Positions 25,438-34,674 of a stretch of DNA of 64,000 bases are shown here, one piece after another. A program made the translations under genes and the position numbers. The notes under the pieces were generated by a model. It had not been told where the DNA came from. It saw nothing but the letters and a program-made list of their open reading frames with translations, and made no database searches. The DNA is from Aquimarina spinulae (GTDB taxonomy: Bacteria > Bacteroidota > Bacteroidia > Flavobacteriales > Flavobacteriaceae): assembly GCF_943373825.1 (NCBI RefSeq), contig NZ_CALSBP010000001.1, forward strand, positions 620,001-684,000. Reading direction: 5' to 3'. The stretch's first letter is position 1. Each line of letters opens with the position of its first letter.

Positions 25438-26136
25438 CTAAATCTGAAATTGGTTCACATGTTTCACCGAACTATGATCCATTTTTAGATTTTCTTTATA
25501 AAATTGTTCAAAAGCGGCCTTGTTTTCCCAGGTAGTAATCACCAAATAATCTGGATTGTAGTTATACCCAAAAGGAGACGCACCTTCTGTAAATTCAACT
25601 TGTGTTTGACCGCCTGCTTTTTTCATTTTTTGTATCCATCTTTGTTTAAATTTTTGAAAAGACGACTTGTCTTTATGCCAATACGCAGTAACCATATTAA
25701 ATTTCTCAGGATTAATACTAAAAGAAAGATCTTGTTTTAATTCGTAATAAGTAAGACCAAATGTAGACCAGATATTTCTTCTCTCTTCATGAAAATCTGG
25801 CATTGTTTTTTGAATATCCTGTAAGAATTTCTCTCGCCCATTAAGGGTATCCCAATATCCAAAAATCATACTTTCGGGATGATAATTGCCTTGAGTCGGA
25901 CTTCCTTTTATAGCAACGCCAGGTAACCTATGGTACCCCATTTTTTCGGCAACAGGAAATGCAGTTTTAAAGTAATTCTGTAGTTTTTGTTTAGTGTCGG
26001 GTTTGGTATTTATAAAAATGATATCAAATACGTGCCCTTTTTTTAGGGTATATGATATTGTCTTTGATTGCGCATTCAGAGATGTAAAATTAACAGTCAA
26101 AAAGAGTGTTAATAATGAGATTTTTAAAAGCTTCAT
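25438..26136 (-). CDS. Secreted dimeric alpha/beta-barrel-like protein
   Basis: About 232 residues with a signal peptide (MKLLKISLLTLFLTVN, cleavage near LNAQ). The mature part has two repeats of a ferredoxin-like alpha/beta pattern; FDIIFINTKPDTKQKLQNYF and FNMVTAYWHKDKSSFQKFKQ begin each, and WDTLNGREKF and WENKAAFEQF are matching segments. This resembles ABM/NIPSNAP-type domains. Function unknown. I start at the ATG at 26136; a TTG four codons upstream is in frame. The next gene is an AraC regulator. Confidence 0.72.
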   Translation of the reverse strand: MKLLKISLLTLFLTVNFTSLNAQSKTISYTLKKGHVFDIIFINTKPDTKQKLQNYFKTAFPVAEKMGYHRLPGVAIKGSPTQGNYHPESMIFGYWDTLNGREKFLQDIQKTMPDFHEERRNIWSTFGLTYYELKQDLSFSINPEKFNMVTAYWHKDKSSFQKFKQRWIQKMKKAGGQTQVEFTEGASPFGYNYNPDYLVITTWENKAAFEQFYKENLKMDHSSVKHVNQFQI

Positions 26137-26332
26137 ATAGTTTTTCAATTTTAATTAATGAATTTTTTTCACAAGACAAATGTATATGCTATCATCTGGG
26201 AAATGAAGAATAATAGGGGACGAAAGGTACATATACCGTATGTGTACTTTTATTTGAAGATAAAATTGCGAAAATTGGTAGTGTAGAGATACTTCAATTA
26301 AAAACTGCTAACTCTAAGTATGAACTATGCGT

Positions 26333-26686
26333 TTAATTGGTATTTGTTTTGTTGTTGATTTGATCAACCAAATTACATATGTATCGATTAAATTCAACAT
26401 TTCTTGCCCCATAACTGGCAAGCCCTATTAATTTTACGTCCTGGTTCCCTTCAGAATTTACTTTTAAGATAAATAAGGAGTAACCTTCCTTGGTTCTAAA
26501 TCTAAGACTATCTTCTTCTTTTATAATTTCATAATCGCTTAGGGCATCAGAATATGGTGAATCTCTTATTAAAATATAGTTTTCATAAAGAATACAATTG
26601 GATATTGGTTTTCGCTTATTTAGAAGAACAATAAGAATGATGATAATACTAACCGCTATGGTACTCACTATTATTAAGAGTCTCAT
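26333..26686 (-). CDS. Small membrane-anchored hypothetical protein
   Basis: A 117-residue protein with one N-terminal membrane helix (about residues 3-22) and a mixed alpha/beta outer part. I do not recognise a family. It is free-standing, with more than 90 bases on either side. Confidence 0.6.
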   Translation of the reverse strand: MRLLIIVSTIAVSIIIILIVLLNKRKPISNCILYENYILIRDSPYSDALSDYEIIKEEDSLRFRTKEGYSLFILKVNSEGNQDVKLIGLASYGARNVEFNRYICNLVDQINNKTNTN

Positions 26687-26782
26687 TTTTTACTTTTTTT
26701 GATCTTATTGATTTTAATAACATTTGATATATCAAAATCAGTTTTTCTAGTTTTGGCTTACTTTTTAAGGAGTATTTTTATG

Positions 26783-27298
26783 TTATTTATCACTAGAAAT
26801 AGAAAAAATAATATTATCTGGATTATCACTATCTATTCTATCTTCAATATGATTGAAATTGTTTCTTATGAGTAGCTTTTTTGAAGCTTCATTGTTTTTA
26901 TGAGTAAACGCTTCTATAGTATCTAGTTCTAAAGTTTTAAACCCATAATCTAGGATACTTACTAGTGCTTCATTCATAATCCCTTGTCTATAAAAATTTG
27001 GGTGTAAATCATACCCTACTTCTGCTGTTTTTTTGTTTTCAGAGAAATTCCACAGACAGATAGTACCGATAAGTTTGGGTTTATCTTTTACTGTTATTCC
27101 CCAAAATAACCAATTTTGCTCATCAATACCTTTATTAATTTTGTTGATGAAATTGATAGCTTCTTCAATTGTATTTGTTTTAGGTCTTTTTACAAATGTA
27201 TTAACGATTTCATTAGATCGTAAAAAGAGAATCACTTGATCATCACTTTCTTTTAATTGTCTTAGGAATAATCTTTCGGTTTGTAGTTCTGGAAACAT
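26783..27298 (-). CDS. GNAT family N-acetyltransferase (RimJ/RimL type)
   Basis: The 171-residue product has the layout of RimJ/RimL-like acetyltransferases: the TERLFLRQLKESD start, the strand LIGTICLWNF, the acetyl-CoA loop segment EVGYDLHPNFYRQGIMNEAL, and NNEASKKLLIRNNF near the C-terminus. Such enzymes acetylate protein N-termini or small amines; the acceptor is unknown. Confidence 0.88.
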   Translation of the reverse strand: MFPELQTERLFLRQLKESDDQVILFLRSNEIVNTFVKRPKTNTIEEAINFINKINKGIDEQNWLFWGITVKDKPKLIGTICLWNFSENKKTAEVGYDLHPNFYRQGIMNEALVSILDYGFKTLELDTIEAFTHKNNEASKKLLIRNNFNHIEDRIDSDNPDNIIFSISSDK

Positions 27299-27451
27299 TG
27301 TAAATTTCGTTTTTTGAAACTTTTATAAAGGCTAAAAATATTCAAAAGAAATTACATTTTGGTAGCTATTGAATAAAACAGTGATTTTTGCCAAGTTTTA
27401 ACCTAAAGTATTTAAACAATTACACCAGAAATCATTTGATATCACTTGTAA

Positions 27452-28177
27452 TTATTTGAATAAAATAACTAACCCTCCAATTGCTGTCATGATTAAAATA
27501 AATTTTCGGTATTGGTGATCTTTAAATTGCTTTACTACTTTAAGTCCAATAATGAATCCTAATACAACTCCTGGAACTAAATATAAATCCACGGTTAACG
27601 ACTTTGTATTTATGGTATTCCAACTAAAAATATGAAAAGGTAGTTTAAATAGGTTAATTATAAAAAAAAGCCAGGCTGCAGTGCCAATAAACTCATTTTT
27701 TGGTATTCGAGTTGCCATAAAAAAGATATTGGTAAAGGCTCCTGCCAGGTTCCCGATCATTGTAGTAAAACCTGCTGCAAATCCAGTACTGCCAATAAAC
27801 CAAAGCTTATTAGGGATATTTTTCTTATCGTATCGTTCCCAAAAAAACATAATGATAACACTACTAATGATAATCACGGCCATTCCTTTCTTAAATATAT
27901 ATTCAGGAAGATCTTTTCCTACAAAAACAGCTATTAGAACTCCACCAATCATCCATGGGAGAAATTGGAAGAGATATTTCCAACGGGCATGTCGGTTATA
28001 ATAGAGTACAGCCAAAACGTCTGCAAAAATTAGAAGAGGTAGTAGTATTCCTGTAGATGCTTTTGCACCATGTGCCAATGCCATTAGAGTTACGACCACA
28101 ATCCCCATTCCTTTGAGTCCCGATTTAGATACACCTAATATAAAAGCAGCGGTAAACGGAATAAGATAAGATGCCAT
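27452..28177 (-). CDS. TauE/SafE family permease
   Basis: A 241-residue membrane protein with about eight hydrophobic segments and the family's Gly-rich helices (TAAFILGVSKSGLKGMGIVV at the N-terminus, GFAAGFTTMIGNLAGAFTNI in the second half). TauE/SafE proteins export sulfite, sulfoacetate or related organosulfur anions. It begins nine bases after the M1 peptidase gene, so the two are probably co-transcribed although a functional link is unclear. Confidence 0.87.
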   Translation of the reverse strand: MASYLIPFTAAFILGVSKSGLKGMGIVVVTLMALAHGAKASTGILLPLLIFADVLAVLYYNRHARWKYLFQFLPWMIGGVLIAVFVGKDLPEYIFKKGMAVIIISSVIIMFFWERYDKKNIPNKLWFIGSTGFAAGFTTMIGNLAGAFTNIFFMATRIPKNEFIGTAAWLFFIINLFKLPFHIFSWNTINTKSLTVDLYLVPGVVLGFIIGLKVVKQFKDHQYRKFILIMTAIGGLVILFK

Positions 28178-28186
28178 TTTATATTA

Positions 28187-29809
28187 CTATAGTTCTTTTA
28201 TGTTTACATAAAAATTAGGATCTACAGTAAGTTTATTTCCTTTAAGATCTTTTGTCTGCCAATTGGCATTAGGCTGTATCCATTCTGGATTATCATCTAT
28301 AAAGAGACGTACGGGCATATCAAATTTATCTACGATATTGCTATAACGATATTTTAATTTGCCGTCTTTAAAATTATATTCGAGAACGGGTACTTTTACG
28401 GTTCTTAGATATTGATCAAAAAACTGAGTTAAATCGATGTTGGTTTGTTTGCTAATATAATCTTCGATCTGTTTTGTTGTCACTGTTTTATGATAAAATG
28501 TATCATTAAGCCCTCTAAGAACAGATCTCCATTTTTCATCATCTTCTATAAGTTGACGTAGTGTGTGTAACATGTTTGATCCCTTAAGATACATATCACT
28601 TGATCCTTCATTATTTACATTATATGTACCGATGATTGGAGAATCATTTTGGATTTTTTTTCTGGTACCTATTACATATTCTGCAGCGGCCTTTTTTCCA
28701 TAATGATAATCAAGAAAAAGACTTTCAGAATACGCTGTAAAACCTTCATGAATCCACATATCTGCAGCATCCTTATAGGTGATGTTATTAGCAAACCATT
28801 CGTGACCAGATTCGTGAATAATGATAAAATCAAATTTTAATCCCCATCCTGATCCAGAAAGATCATTACCAAGGTATCCATTTATATATTTGTTTCCATA
28901 AGTGACAGAGCTTTGATGTTCCATCCCTAGATAAGGTACTTCTACCAGTTTAAAGCTATCTTCATAAAATGGATAGGGGCCAAACCAATGCTCAAAGGCT
29001 TTCATCATCTTTGGGGCATCTTTAAATTGTTTTTTCGCTTTTTCCAGGTTGTCTCTTAATACATAATAATCCATATCGAGTTTACCTTTTTCACCTTCAT
29101 ATTGTTCTCCAAAATGCACATAATCTCCGATATTGATATTTACACCGTAGTTATTAATTGGATTACTTACGAACCAATGATATGTTTTAGTATCATTGTC
29201 ATGTTTTTCTGTTTTACGCAATCGGCCATTAGATACATTCATAAGGGTAGATGGTACATTAACACTAATTAGTAAACTATCTACTTCATCATACATATGA
29301 TCTTTGTTGGGCCACCAAACGCTAGCTCCTAATCCCTGGCAAGAGGAAGCTACAAAATGTTTCCCATTTTGATCTTTTTTCCATGAAATACCACCATCCC
29401 ATGGTGCCCGAACGGCTTCACGAGGTTTACCACTATAGTATACTTCTATTGCATTTTTGCTATTTTCTTTTTGCGCTGTTGCTAGTGTTATAAAATGAGC
29501 ATTTCCTTCAGATGTTACTTGTAACGGTTTATTATCCTGAAGTACTTTTTCTATTTTTAAAGGTGGTTGCAGATCGATTTGCATTACGTTATGCTCTTTC
29601 AACACTTTATAATGAATTGTATTTTTTCCTGAAATAGTTTTTTTATCGGGATCTACAGCAATATCAAGATGGTAATAGGTTAAATCCCACCATGCTCTTT
29701 CTGGAGTTATCGATCCTCGTAATGAATCTTGCCTGGTAAATTGTGACTCTTGCGCAGATAGTAGGGTAAAGCTTAAAATGCTAAAGGCTATAGTATAGAA
29801 TGTCTTCAT
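28187..29809 (-). CDS. Secreted M1 family metallopeptidase
   Basis: The 540-residue protein has a signal peptide (residues 1-19), an N-terminal beta-saddle domain (WWDLTYYHLDIAVDPDKKTI) and a gluzincin catalytic domain: HESGH as zinc site, followed by WIHEGFT with the third ligand Glu. The exopeptidase motif appears as LGMEHQS instead of the usual GAMEN. M1 enzymes remove N-terminal amino acids from peptides. It is shorter than classical M1 proteins because the C-terminal helical domain is reduced. It belongs to a run of secreted hydrolases (28-33 kb). Confidence 0.88.
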   Translation of the reverse strand: MKTFYTIAFSILSFTLLSAQESQFTRQDSLRGSITPERAWWDLTYYHLDIAVDPDKKTISGKNTIHYKVLKEHNVMQIDLQPPLKIEKVLQDNKPLQVTSEGNAHFITLATAQKENSKNAIEVYYSGKPREAVRAPWDGGISWKKDQNGKHFVASSCQGLGASVWWPNKDHMYDEVDSLLISVNVPSTLMNVSNGRLRKTEKHDNDTKTYHWFVSNPINNYGVNINIGDYVHFGEQYEGEKGKLDMDYYVLRDNLEKAKKQFKDAPKMMKAFEHWFGPYPFYEDSFKLVEVPYLGMEHQSSVTYGNKYINGYLGNDLSGSGWGLKFDFIIIHESGHEWFANNITYKDAADMWIHEGFTAYSESLFLDYHYGKKAAAEYVIGTRKKIQNDSPIIGTYNVNNEGSSDMYLKGSNMLHTLRQLIEDDEKWRSVLRGLNDTFYHKTVTTKQIEDYISKQTNIDLTQFFDQYLRTVKVPVLEYNFKDGKLKYRYSNIVDKFDMPVRLFIDDNPEWIQPNANWQTKDLKGNKLTVDPNFYVNIKEL

Positions 29810-29927
29810 CTATGGTATGTTTATTTCTCGATAATTATACTAATGTCTAACTGTTAGATCAGTAGAATTCGCATAATAATCATTTTTGTATTAGTTTCGA
29901 AATTATTAGCAGACTCTTTTCTGTAAT

Positions 29928-31265
29928 TTATCTAAAAGTTTCTGATGGAAATACAACCGGACTCTCATGACCGTTTATTCCGACAGTGGCTATTCCGAAG
30001 AAGAAATTGTCAATAACAATGCCATTTAGAACAAAATTGTCTACATTTCCTACAAAACGGCTATGATTCCAGGTAGGAGAAGTGGTATCTCGCCAGTATA
30101 TTTTGTAACCTTTAATATTTGAGTCATTGGCTTTTTTCCATTTAAATTTTGCCGAAGGCTCTACAATACCGCCTATTTTTACTTCGGATGGGGCAGGAGG
30201 AGCCCAGGCAATACTTGCTAAATTTATAGCATTAACTGCGGTAAGTTTTGCAGCATAATCAAAGTTAACATGTTCTACAACATCTCCGTATTTGATTCCG
30301 TTTTCTTCACGAATATTTTGATGTTGTTGTGTGTAATTTTCATGTGCTTCCATAATTCGAATTCCGGCGTAGCCTAAATCATTAAAAGGTCTGTGATGCC
30401 CACCACGACCAAAGCGATCTAATCGATAAATCATCATTGGGTTCATCTCTGGCATATAGGCTTTTACATTTTTATGCACATATCGGGCCAATTGACGTGA
30501 AATTCCATCGACCTCTCCACCATAAAAACGTCTACGTCTTACCGTTTTTTCGTCATCGGTAAGATTGGTAGGTTCAGAAAATATTCTAAACGCACGATTA
30601 TCGATAACCCCGTCTACTCCTTTAATATTTCCAATCATATCATTATTAAGGATTCCTATAATGTCCCAGCCTTTGTTTTTAGCATATTTTGCTAATCCAC
30701 CACCACCAAAGAGACCTTGTTCTTCTCCAGACAATCCAACATAAATAATACTGTTCTCAAAAGTGTATTTTGATAATACCCTTGCAGCTTCAATGGTTCC
30801 TGCCATCCCGCTAGCATTATCATTTGCACCGGGAGCATCGGTAGTAAAATCCATAGTATCACTGGCTCGAGAATCGATATCTCCACTCATAATAATGTAG
30901 CGGTTAGGATACTTTGTTCCTTTTTGTACAGCTACTACATTTACCACCCAGGCATCATGAGGTACTCTGGATCCCATATCTTTGGTTACAAAATCTTTTT
31001 GATAAAATACATCTAAACAGTTTTTACAATCGGTAGAGATTTTCTCAAATTCTGTTTTGATCCACCTTCGGGCTGCTCCAATACCTCGTGTCTGAGAAAT
31101 AGTATCACTAAATGTATTGCGAGTTCCGAAATTTGCTAATTTTTTGATATCAGTTTCAATTCTATCTGCAGAGACTGCATTAATGATATCATAAATACGT
31201 TGATCTGTTTGTGCAATTAAAATGGTAGATAATAGAAGTAAGGTAGCGGTAAAAAATGTTTTCAT
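29928..31265 (-). CDS. Secreted M28 peptidase with C-terminal fibronectin-like domain
   Basis: The 445-residue product has a signal peptide (1-18), an M28 aminopeptidase-type catalytic domain (about 30-350), and a fibronectin type III-like tail (about 355-440, FKWKKANDSNIKGYKIYW). Ligand motifs are GANDNASG, SGEEQGLFG, NNDMIG and the late His in EAHENYTQQHQ. The first site reads SGDIDSRASD, with Asp where classical M28 enzymes have His, so metal binding may differ. Two Cys (DCKNCLD) could pair. It probably degrades peptides outside the cell or in the periplasm. Confidence 0.85.
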   Translation of the reverse strand: MKTFFTATLLLLSTILIAQTDQRIYDIINAVSADRIETDIKKLANFGTRNTFSDTISQTRGIGAARRWIKTEFEKISTDCKNCLDVFYQKDFVTKDMGSRVPHDAWVVNVVAVQKGTKYPNRYIIMSGDIDSRASDTMDFTTDAPGANDNASGMAGTIEAARVLSKYTFENSIIYVGLSGEEQGLFGGGGLAKYAKNKGWDIIGILNNDMIGNIKGVDGVIDNRAFRIFSEPTNLTDDEKTVRRRRFYGGEVDGISRQLARYVHKNVKAYMPEMNPMMIYRLDRFGRGGHHRPFNDLGYAGIRIMEAHENYTQQHQNIREENGIKYGDVVEHVNFDYAAKLTAVNAINLASIAWAPPAPSEVKIGGIVEPSAKFKWKKANDSNIKGYKIYWRDTTSPTWNHSRFVGNVDNFVLNGIVIDNFFFGIATVGINGHESPVVFPSETFR

Positions 31266-31346
31266 TTGTGTGAATTTGATCGCCTAATGTAAAGAAAAGA
31301 GTCAAGTAATGATGATCTCTTAACAAATTTATAAGATGATGGTATA

Positions 31347-32876
31347 TCACTGAATAAAAATAACCTTAGTTATTTTCTCATTATTTACCTCATAAATCGC
31401 TACAGCACTATAGTGTTGTTTATTGATGGTTAGAAATTCTTCATCAATAACGACATTGCCCATAACAATCCTGTTTTTGATTTTGCAATTAAGATCAGGT
31501 GTGCTATTAAAGAAATTGGCATATCCCTCTTTGATTTTTTTATGACCCTCATATAAGAATTCATAAGGGAAATTATAGACTTTTATATCTTCGGTATATG
31601 TAGCAACAAAAGCATCAATATCTCTGGTGTTGTATGCATCGAGTTGTTTATCAACAATGTTTAAAGTACTTTTTTCAAGATCATTATCATATTGAGGTTT
31701 AATAAAAGTTACTTTTGCAATCTTTCCGTTTTTAATTTCATATATAGAAATAACTCTTACTTTTCGATCGCTATAAGTAACATATTCTTCGTCGATTACT
31801 TTGTTACCAAATACAATACGATGCTTTATTTCACAAAATAAATTAGGTTGATTCTTAAATTTTTTGTCATAATATGGGCGCATAGCTTCTTTACCTTTAT
31901 ACCGTACTGTATTTGGATAGTCATAAATTAATACATTGTCATTATATGTAGCTAAAAAAGCATCTATATCTCTGGCATTATAGGCGTCTAATTGTTTTTG
32001 AACAATATGTTCGGGAGATACATCTGATACTACAGTGAGCATGTTTCCGGTGGTATTTGTCGCTATTCTTGAAATATGACCAATTTCTTTATCCATAAAA
32101 GTATAAAAGGTCTTCCAGCCAGAATCTGTTTTTGGATTGAACTTAAAAATCTGGTTTTGTTTCCCCATCAGGATAGTACCATCTGGTAACCAACACAGAT
32201 CTTCGGATCCTGATATTGTATTTATGATTTTTTTGGTAGCTCCGGTTATAGGATCAATCGATTTAATTTCCCAATTTTTGTTTTCTTTACTGATATAGCT
32301 AATTAGGTTTGAATTTGGTATTTTATGCAACGATCTTCCTACTTTTTTTTGAAAAGTATGATTGGTATTTTCTTTTATATTAGATACTACCAATGACATT
32401 GCATTATCTTCGAGTACCGATGAAACCAATATATCTTGATTAAACCAGGTATGATACCCTACTTTAAGTCCTTCTAATAGAACTTTAGACTCTCCGGTTT
32501 TATAATCATAACGATACAGGAGTTGTTTGCCATCTTGATCAAGACGAATAGAAGAAATTTCATTTTTTCCTGGGATTTTAGTAGGAGAGTATTCACTACC
32601 ATTTTTGGTTTCTGTAATCCAATCTACTTTAGCTTTTTTACTATTATATACAGCTATATCTGTTTGTTTATTGCGTGTAGAGGAAAACAAAACCATGGTA
32701 TCATTAAAGATAGAAGGTTGATTATCATATCCTTTGTTGTTAGATATGTTTCTTTGGTTGTTAAGTTTGATTGTTTCTCCTTTTTTGATGATATCAAAAA
32801 GATATACTTCGGTGTCGGTTTGTGAGAAAGCAGGGATTGCAGCGAGTAATACTAAAAGAACAATTGTGTGTTTCAT
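31347..32876 (-). CDS. Secreted beta-propeller protein with two tandem SnoaL-like domains
   Basis: The 509-residue protein has a signal peptide (1-18), then a TolB/WD40-like propeller to about residue 285, and two SnoaL/NTF2-like domains at about 290-400 and 404-509. The two are a clear internal duplication: both open with KQLDAYN.RDIDAF.ATY and both hold IVFGNKVIDEEY- or IVMGNVVIDEEF-type strands. SnoaL folds bind small hydrophobic ligands or act as lyases. A propeller fused to two of them is an uncommon layout. It is the first gene of a run of secreted hydrolases. Confidence 0.78.
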   Translation of the reverse strand: MKHTIVLLVLLAAIPAFSQTDTEVYLFDIIKKGETIKLNNQRNISNNKGYDNQPSIFNDTMVLFSSTRNKQTDIAVYNSKKAKVDWITETKNGSEYSPTKIPGKNEISSIRLDQDGKQLLYRYDYKTGESKVLLEGLKVGYHTWFNQDILVSSVLEDNAMSLVVSNIKENTNHTFQKKVGRSLHKIPNSNLISYISKENKNWEIKSIDPITGATKKIINTISGSEDLCWLPDGTILMGKQNQIFKFNPKTDSGWKTFYTFMDKEIGHISRIATNTTGNMLTVVSDVSPEHIVQKQLDAYNARDIDAFLATYNDNVLIYDYPNTVRYKGKEAMRPYYDKKFKNQPNLFCEIKHRIVFGNKVIDEEYVTYSDRKVRVISIYEIKNGKIAKVTFIKPQYDNDLEKSTLNIVDKQLDAYNTRDIDAFVATYTEDIKVYNFPYEFLYEGHKKIKEGYANFFNSTPDLNCKIKNRIVMGNVVIDEEFLTINKQHYSAVAIYEVNNEKITKVIFIQ

Positions 32877-32991
32877 TGTTTTTGTTTTCTAAAATACATT
32901 GAAATATTGACGTTATTCTTAAGTAAATGTTAATGAACTCATTTATGCTTTTTCGATTTGCTGAAAAAATGTTGTTTCCGGTCCTGTTTTT

Positions 32992-33063
32992 GCCTTTTTC
33001 CTTTCTGTAGTTCTGCTATGCAATTCAATCCCGAGTGTTCAGGGCAACAGAACTAAAAAAGGC
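32992..33063 (-). ncRNA. Candidate structured leader RNA or small RNA
   Basis: Two nested perfect stems: GCCTTTTT/AAAAAGGC (32992-32999 with 33056-33063) and AGTTCTG/CAGAACT (33009-33015 with 33048-33054), the inner one capped by a 32-base loop with a possible CCC/GGG pairing (33030-33032 with 33042-33044). An asymmetric 9-base bulge separates the stems. It lies 116 bases upstream of the propeller gene start, a position that suits a 5' leader. I do not recognise a named riboswitch. Confidence 0.4.
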
Positions 33064-33154
33064 TTAATTTTTATTTAAAACCCAAAAGATGGATGAGTTT
33101 AATATAAGAATGATATTCTATACTTGGTATTTAGAAAAAATGAAATTAATCAAA

Positions 33155-33180
33155 AAACCCAGAGCAAATGCTCCGGGTTT
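33155..33180 (-). terminator. Rho-independent terminator of the fecR-susCD operon
   Basis: A 12-bp stem with one mismatch (AAACCCxGAGCA and complement) and a two-base loop; on the minus strand it is followed by six T. It lies 110 bases past the stop of the last operon gene. Confidence 0.85.
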
Positions 33181-33290
33181 TCGAAAGTTGAGTTAGAAAG
33201 GCTATTGAGGGAACAATAGTTTATTGTGTATATTGTTAATAAGATTAGATTCCATACACGGAGAATCTAAACGTAAGTTGAGTATTTATT

Positions 33291-34661
33291 TTATGGATTA
33301 CGCCAGAAAGTATACACTCTTAATGTAGGATCTGCCGCGCTGGTAAATGTTCCTGCTTTATTTGAGAAATTCTGGAAATTACCAGTTGTTTCATAATAAA
33401 GACCCTCAGGATTACCAAAAAAGTCTAATAATGGCTGAGCAAAAGGTTGGAAGAACGCAAAGTTACCAAAAGTATCAGGCTCGTTCACTCCAACAAATGT
33501 CAGTACTAATTTCTTATCTACTATTGATGATGTATAGTCGTAGATACCCCAGAATAAAGCATCATCTGTTGTTCTTCTAAAACCTATCCAAATTTGAGTA
33601 TCTCTAGCATCACCGGTACGAGTTGATCTCAATTCTAATCGATCAAATATGAAGATACCGAGACCACCATTTGCAAGGTTGGTAGTAACTTGTTCTGTCA
33701 ATGCTTGAAATGCAAGAGAAGTTCTAGTATCAGGAGGAAATACTCTTGGAATATATACAAAATCTGTGAATTCAGTTCCGATATCGAAAATATCATTATT
33801 AATAAATGGAGGTTGATTAATAAATCCAATTGTTGCTTTACTTCCATCTACTCCAGAAATATAAGATTCTGATACAGTATCAAAAACAAAGTTTTCGTAT
33901 GTATTTCCGCCTATTTCTATTGCAGGGCTAACAACAAGTCCTTCTGGTGTATATGCTATACCGTAAGCGACTTCTGTAACCGTACCATCGTCAGCTTGGT
34001 TTTGAGAATTAGCAAAAAGACGTAAACTATCATAGTTAAACGTATAAAATGTTTTACCAGAACCATCTTCGATAGTTAACCCCTGAAAAACTGAAGTAGT
34101 AATTGTTGGTAAAAGACTAGCTCTTCTTCCCAAAGAAATATTAACATTATCCCATTCTGCTGCAGTTACAGGTTCGAAAACTAAAATTGCATCATGTCGA
34201 GGTTCTTTAAATGTAATTTTTCCACCTTCATTTTTAATATACTGGAAATTTGAATTTCCTTCAAATCCAGATCCGATAAGACCTTGGATATTACTATCCG
34301 ATACCTTATGAATGTGATTACGCGAAGAAAAAACTAATTCTGTAGTAGATCCCATCTTAACTTCATATCTACTAGAAGTAATTGCGGTTTCTGAATCAAA
34401 ATCAGAAGTCATCTCTACGGTACCATTACTATTAAATTTCATATAAAAAGTAAATCCACCATATTCATCATTCTTCGTGAAATAAACAGCTTTATATCCA
34501 TCAGGAGATGCCAAAAGTAAATTTTGAAGTTCTGTTACACGCTGTTCAATTCTACTACTTGGTGTTCCTTCGAATAATACCTCATTGTCATCATTGCTAC
34601 AAGAGAAAAAAATCAGTAGTAATGACCAAAACCATATTTTATTTAATGCTTTTATAACCAT
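33291..34661 (-). CDS. DUF4302-type lipoprotein of the SusCD locus
   Basis: About 456 residues with a lipoprotein signal (lipobox IFFSCSNDDNE, acidic residues after Cys). The body is beta-rich and matches what I know of DUF4302, a family coded next to SusC/SusD and HExxH lipoproteins in Bacteroidota. Key stretches are ELQNLLLASPDGYKAVYFTK near the N-terminus and GGFTFYMKFNSNGTV. Function is unknown; surface binding or holding of the imported substrate is likely. I start at the ATG at 34661; an in-frame TTG at 34685 would overlap the upstream gene. Confidence 0.8.
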   Translation of the reverse strand: MVIKALNKIWFWSLLLIFFSCSNDDNEVLFEGTPSSRIEQRVTELQNLLLASPDGYKAVYFTKNDEYGGFTFYMKFNSNGTVEMTSDFDSETAITSSRYEVKMGSTTELVFSSRNHIHKVSDSNIQGLIGSGFEGNSNFQYIKNEGGKITFKEPRHDAILVFEPVTAAEWDNVNISLGRRASLLPTITTSVFQGLTIEDGSGKTFYTFNYDSLRLFANSQNQADDGTVTEVAYGIAYTPEGLVVSPAIEIGGNTYENFVFDTVSESYISGVDGSKATIGFINQPPFINNDIFDIGTEFTDFVYIPRVFPPDTRTSLAFQALTEQVTTNLANGGLGIFIFDRLELRSTRTGDARDTQIWIGFRRTTDDALFWGIYDYTSSIVDKKLVLTFVGVNEPDTFGNFAFFQPFAQPLLDFFGNPEGLYYETTGNFQNFSNKAGTFTSAADPTLRVYTFWRNP

Positions 34662-34674
34662 TTTCTTTATTTTA

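Larger units (their letters stand above)
32877..33290. other. 414-bp intergenic region with two structured elements
   Basis: The region lies downstream of the susCD operon and upstream of the propeller gene, all on the minus strand. It contains the operon terminator (33155-33180) and a nested hairpin (32992-33063) inside the probable 5' leader of the propeller gene. I see no credible ORF in it. Confidence 0.6.

Noticed and set aside
32983..33060. Short plus-strand peptide across the nested hairpin
   Set aside because: It would use only a few codons, overlaps perfect inverted repeats and has no conserved-looking sequence; an RNA structure explains the region better.
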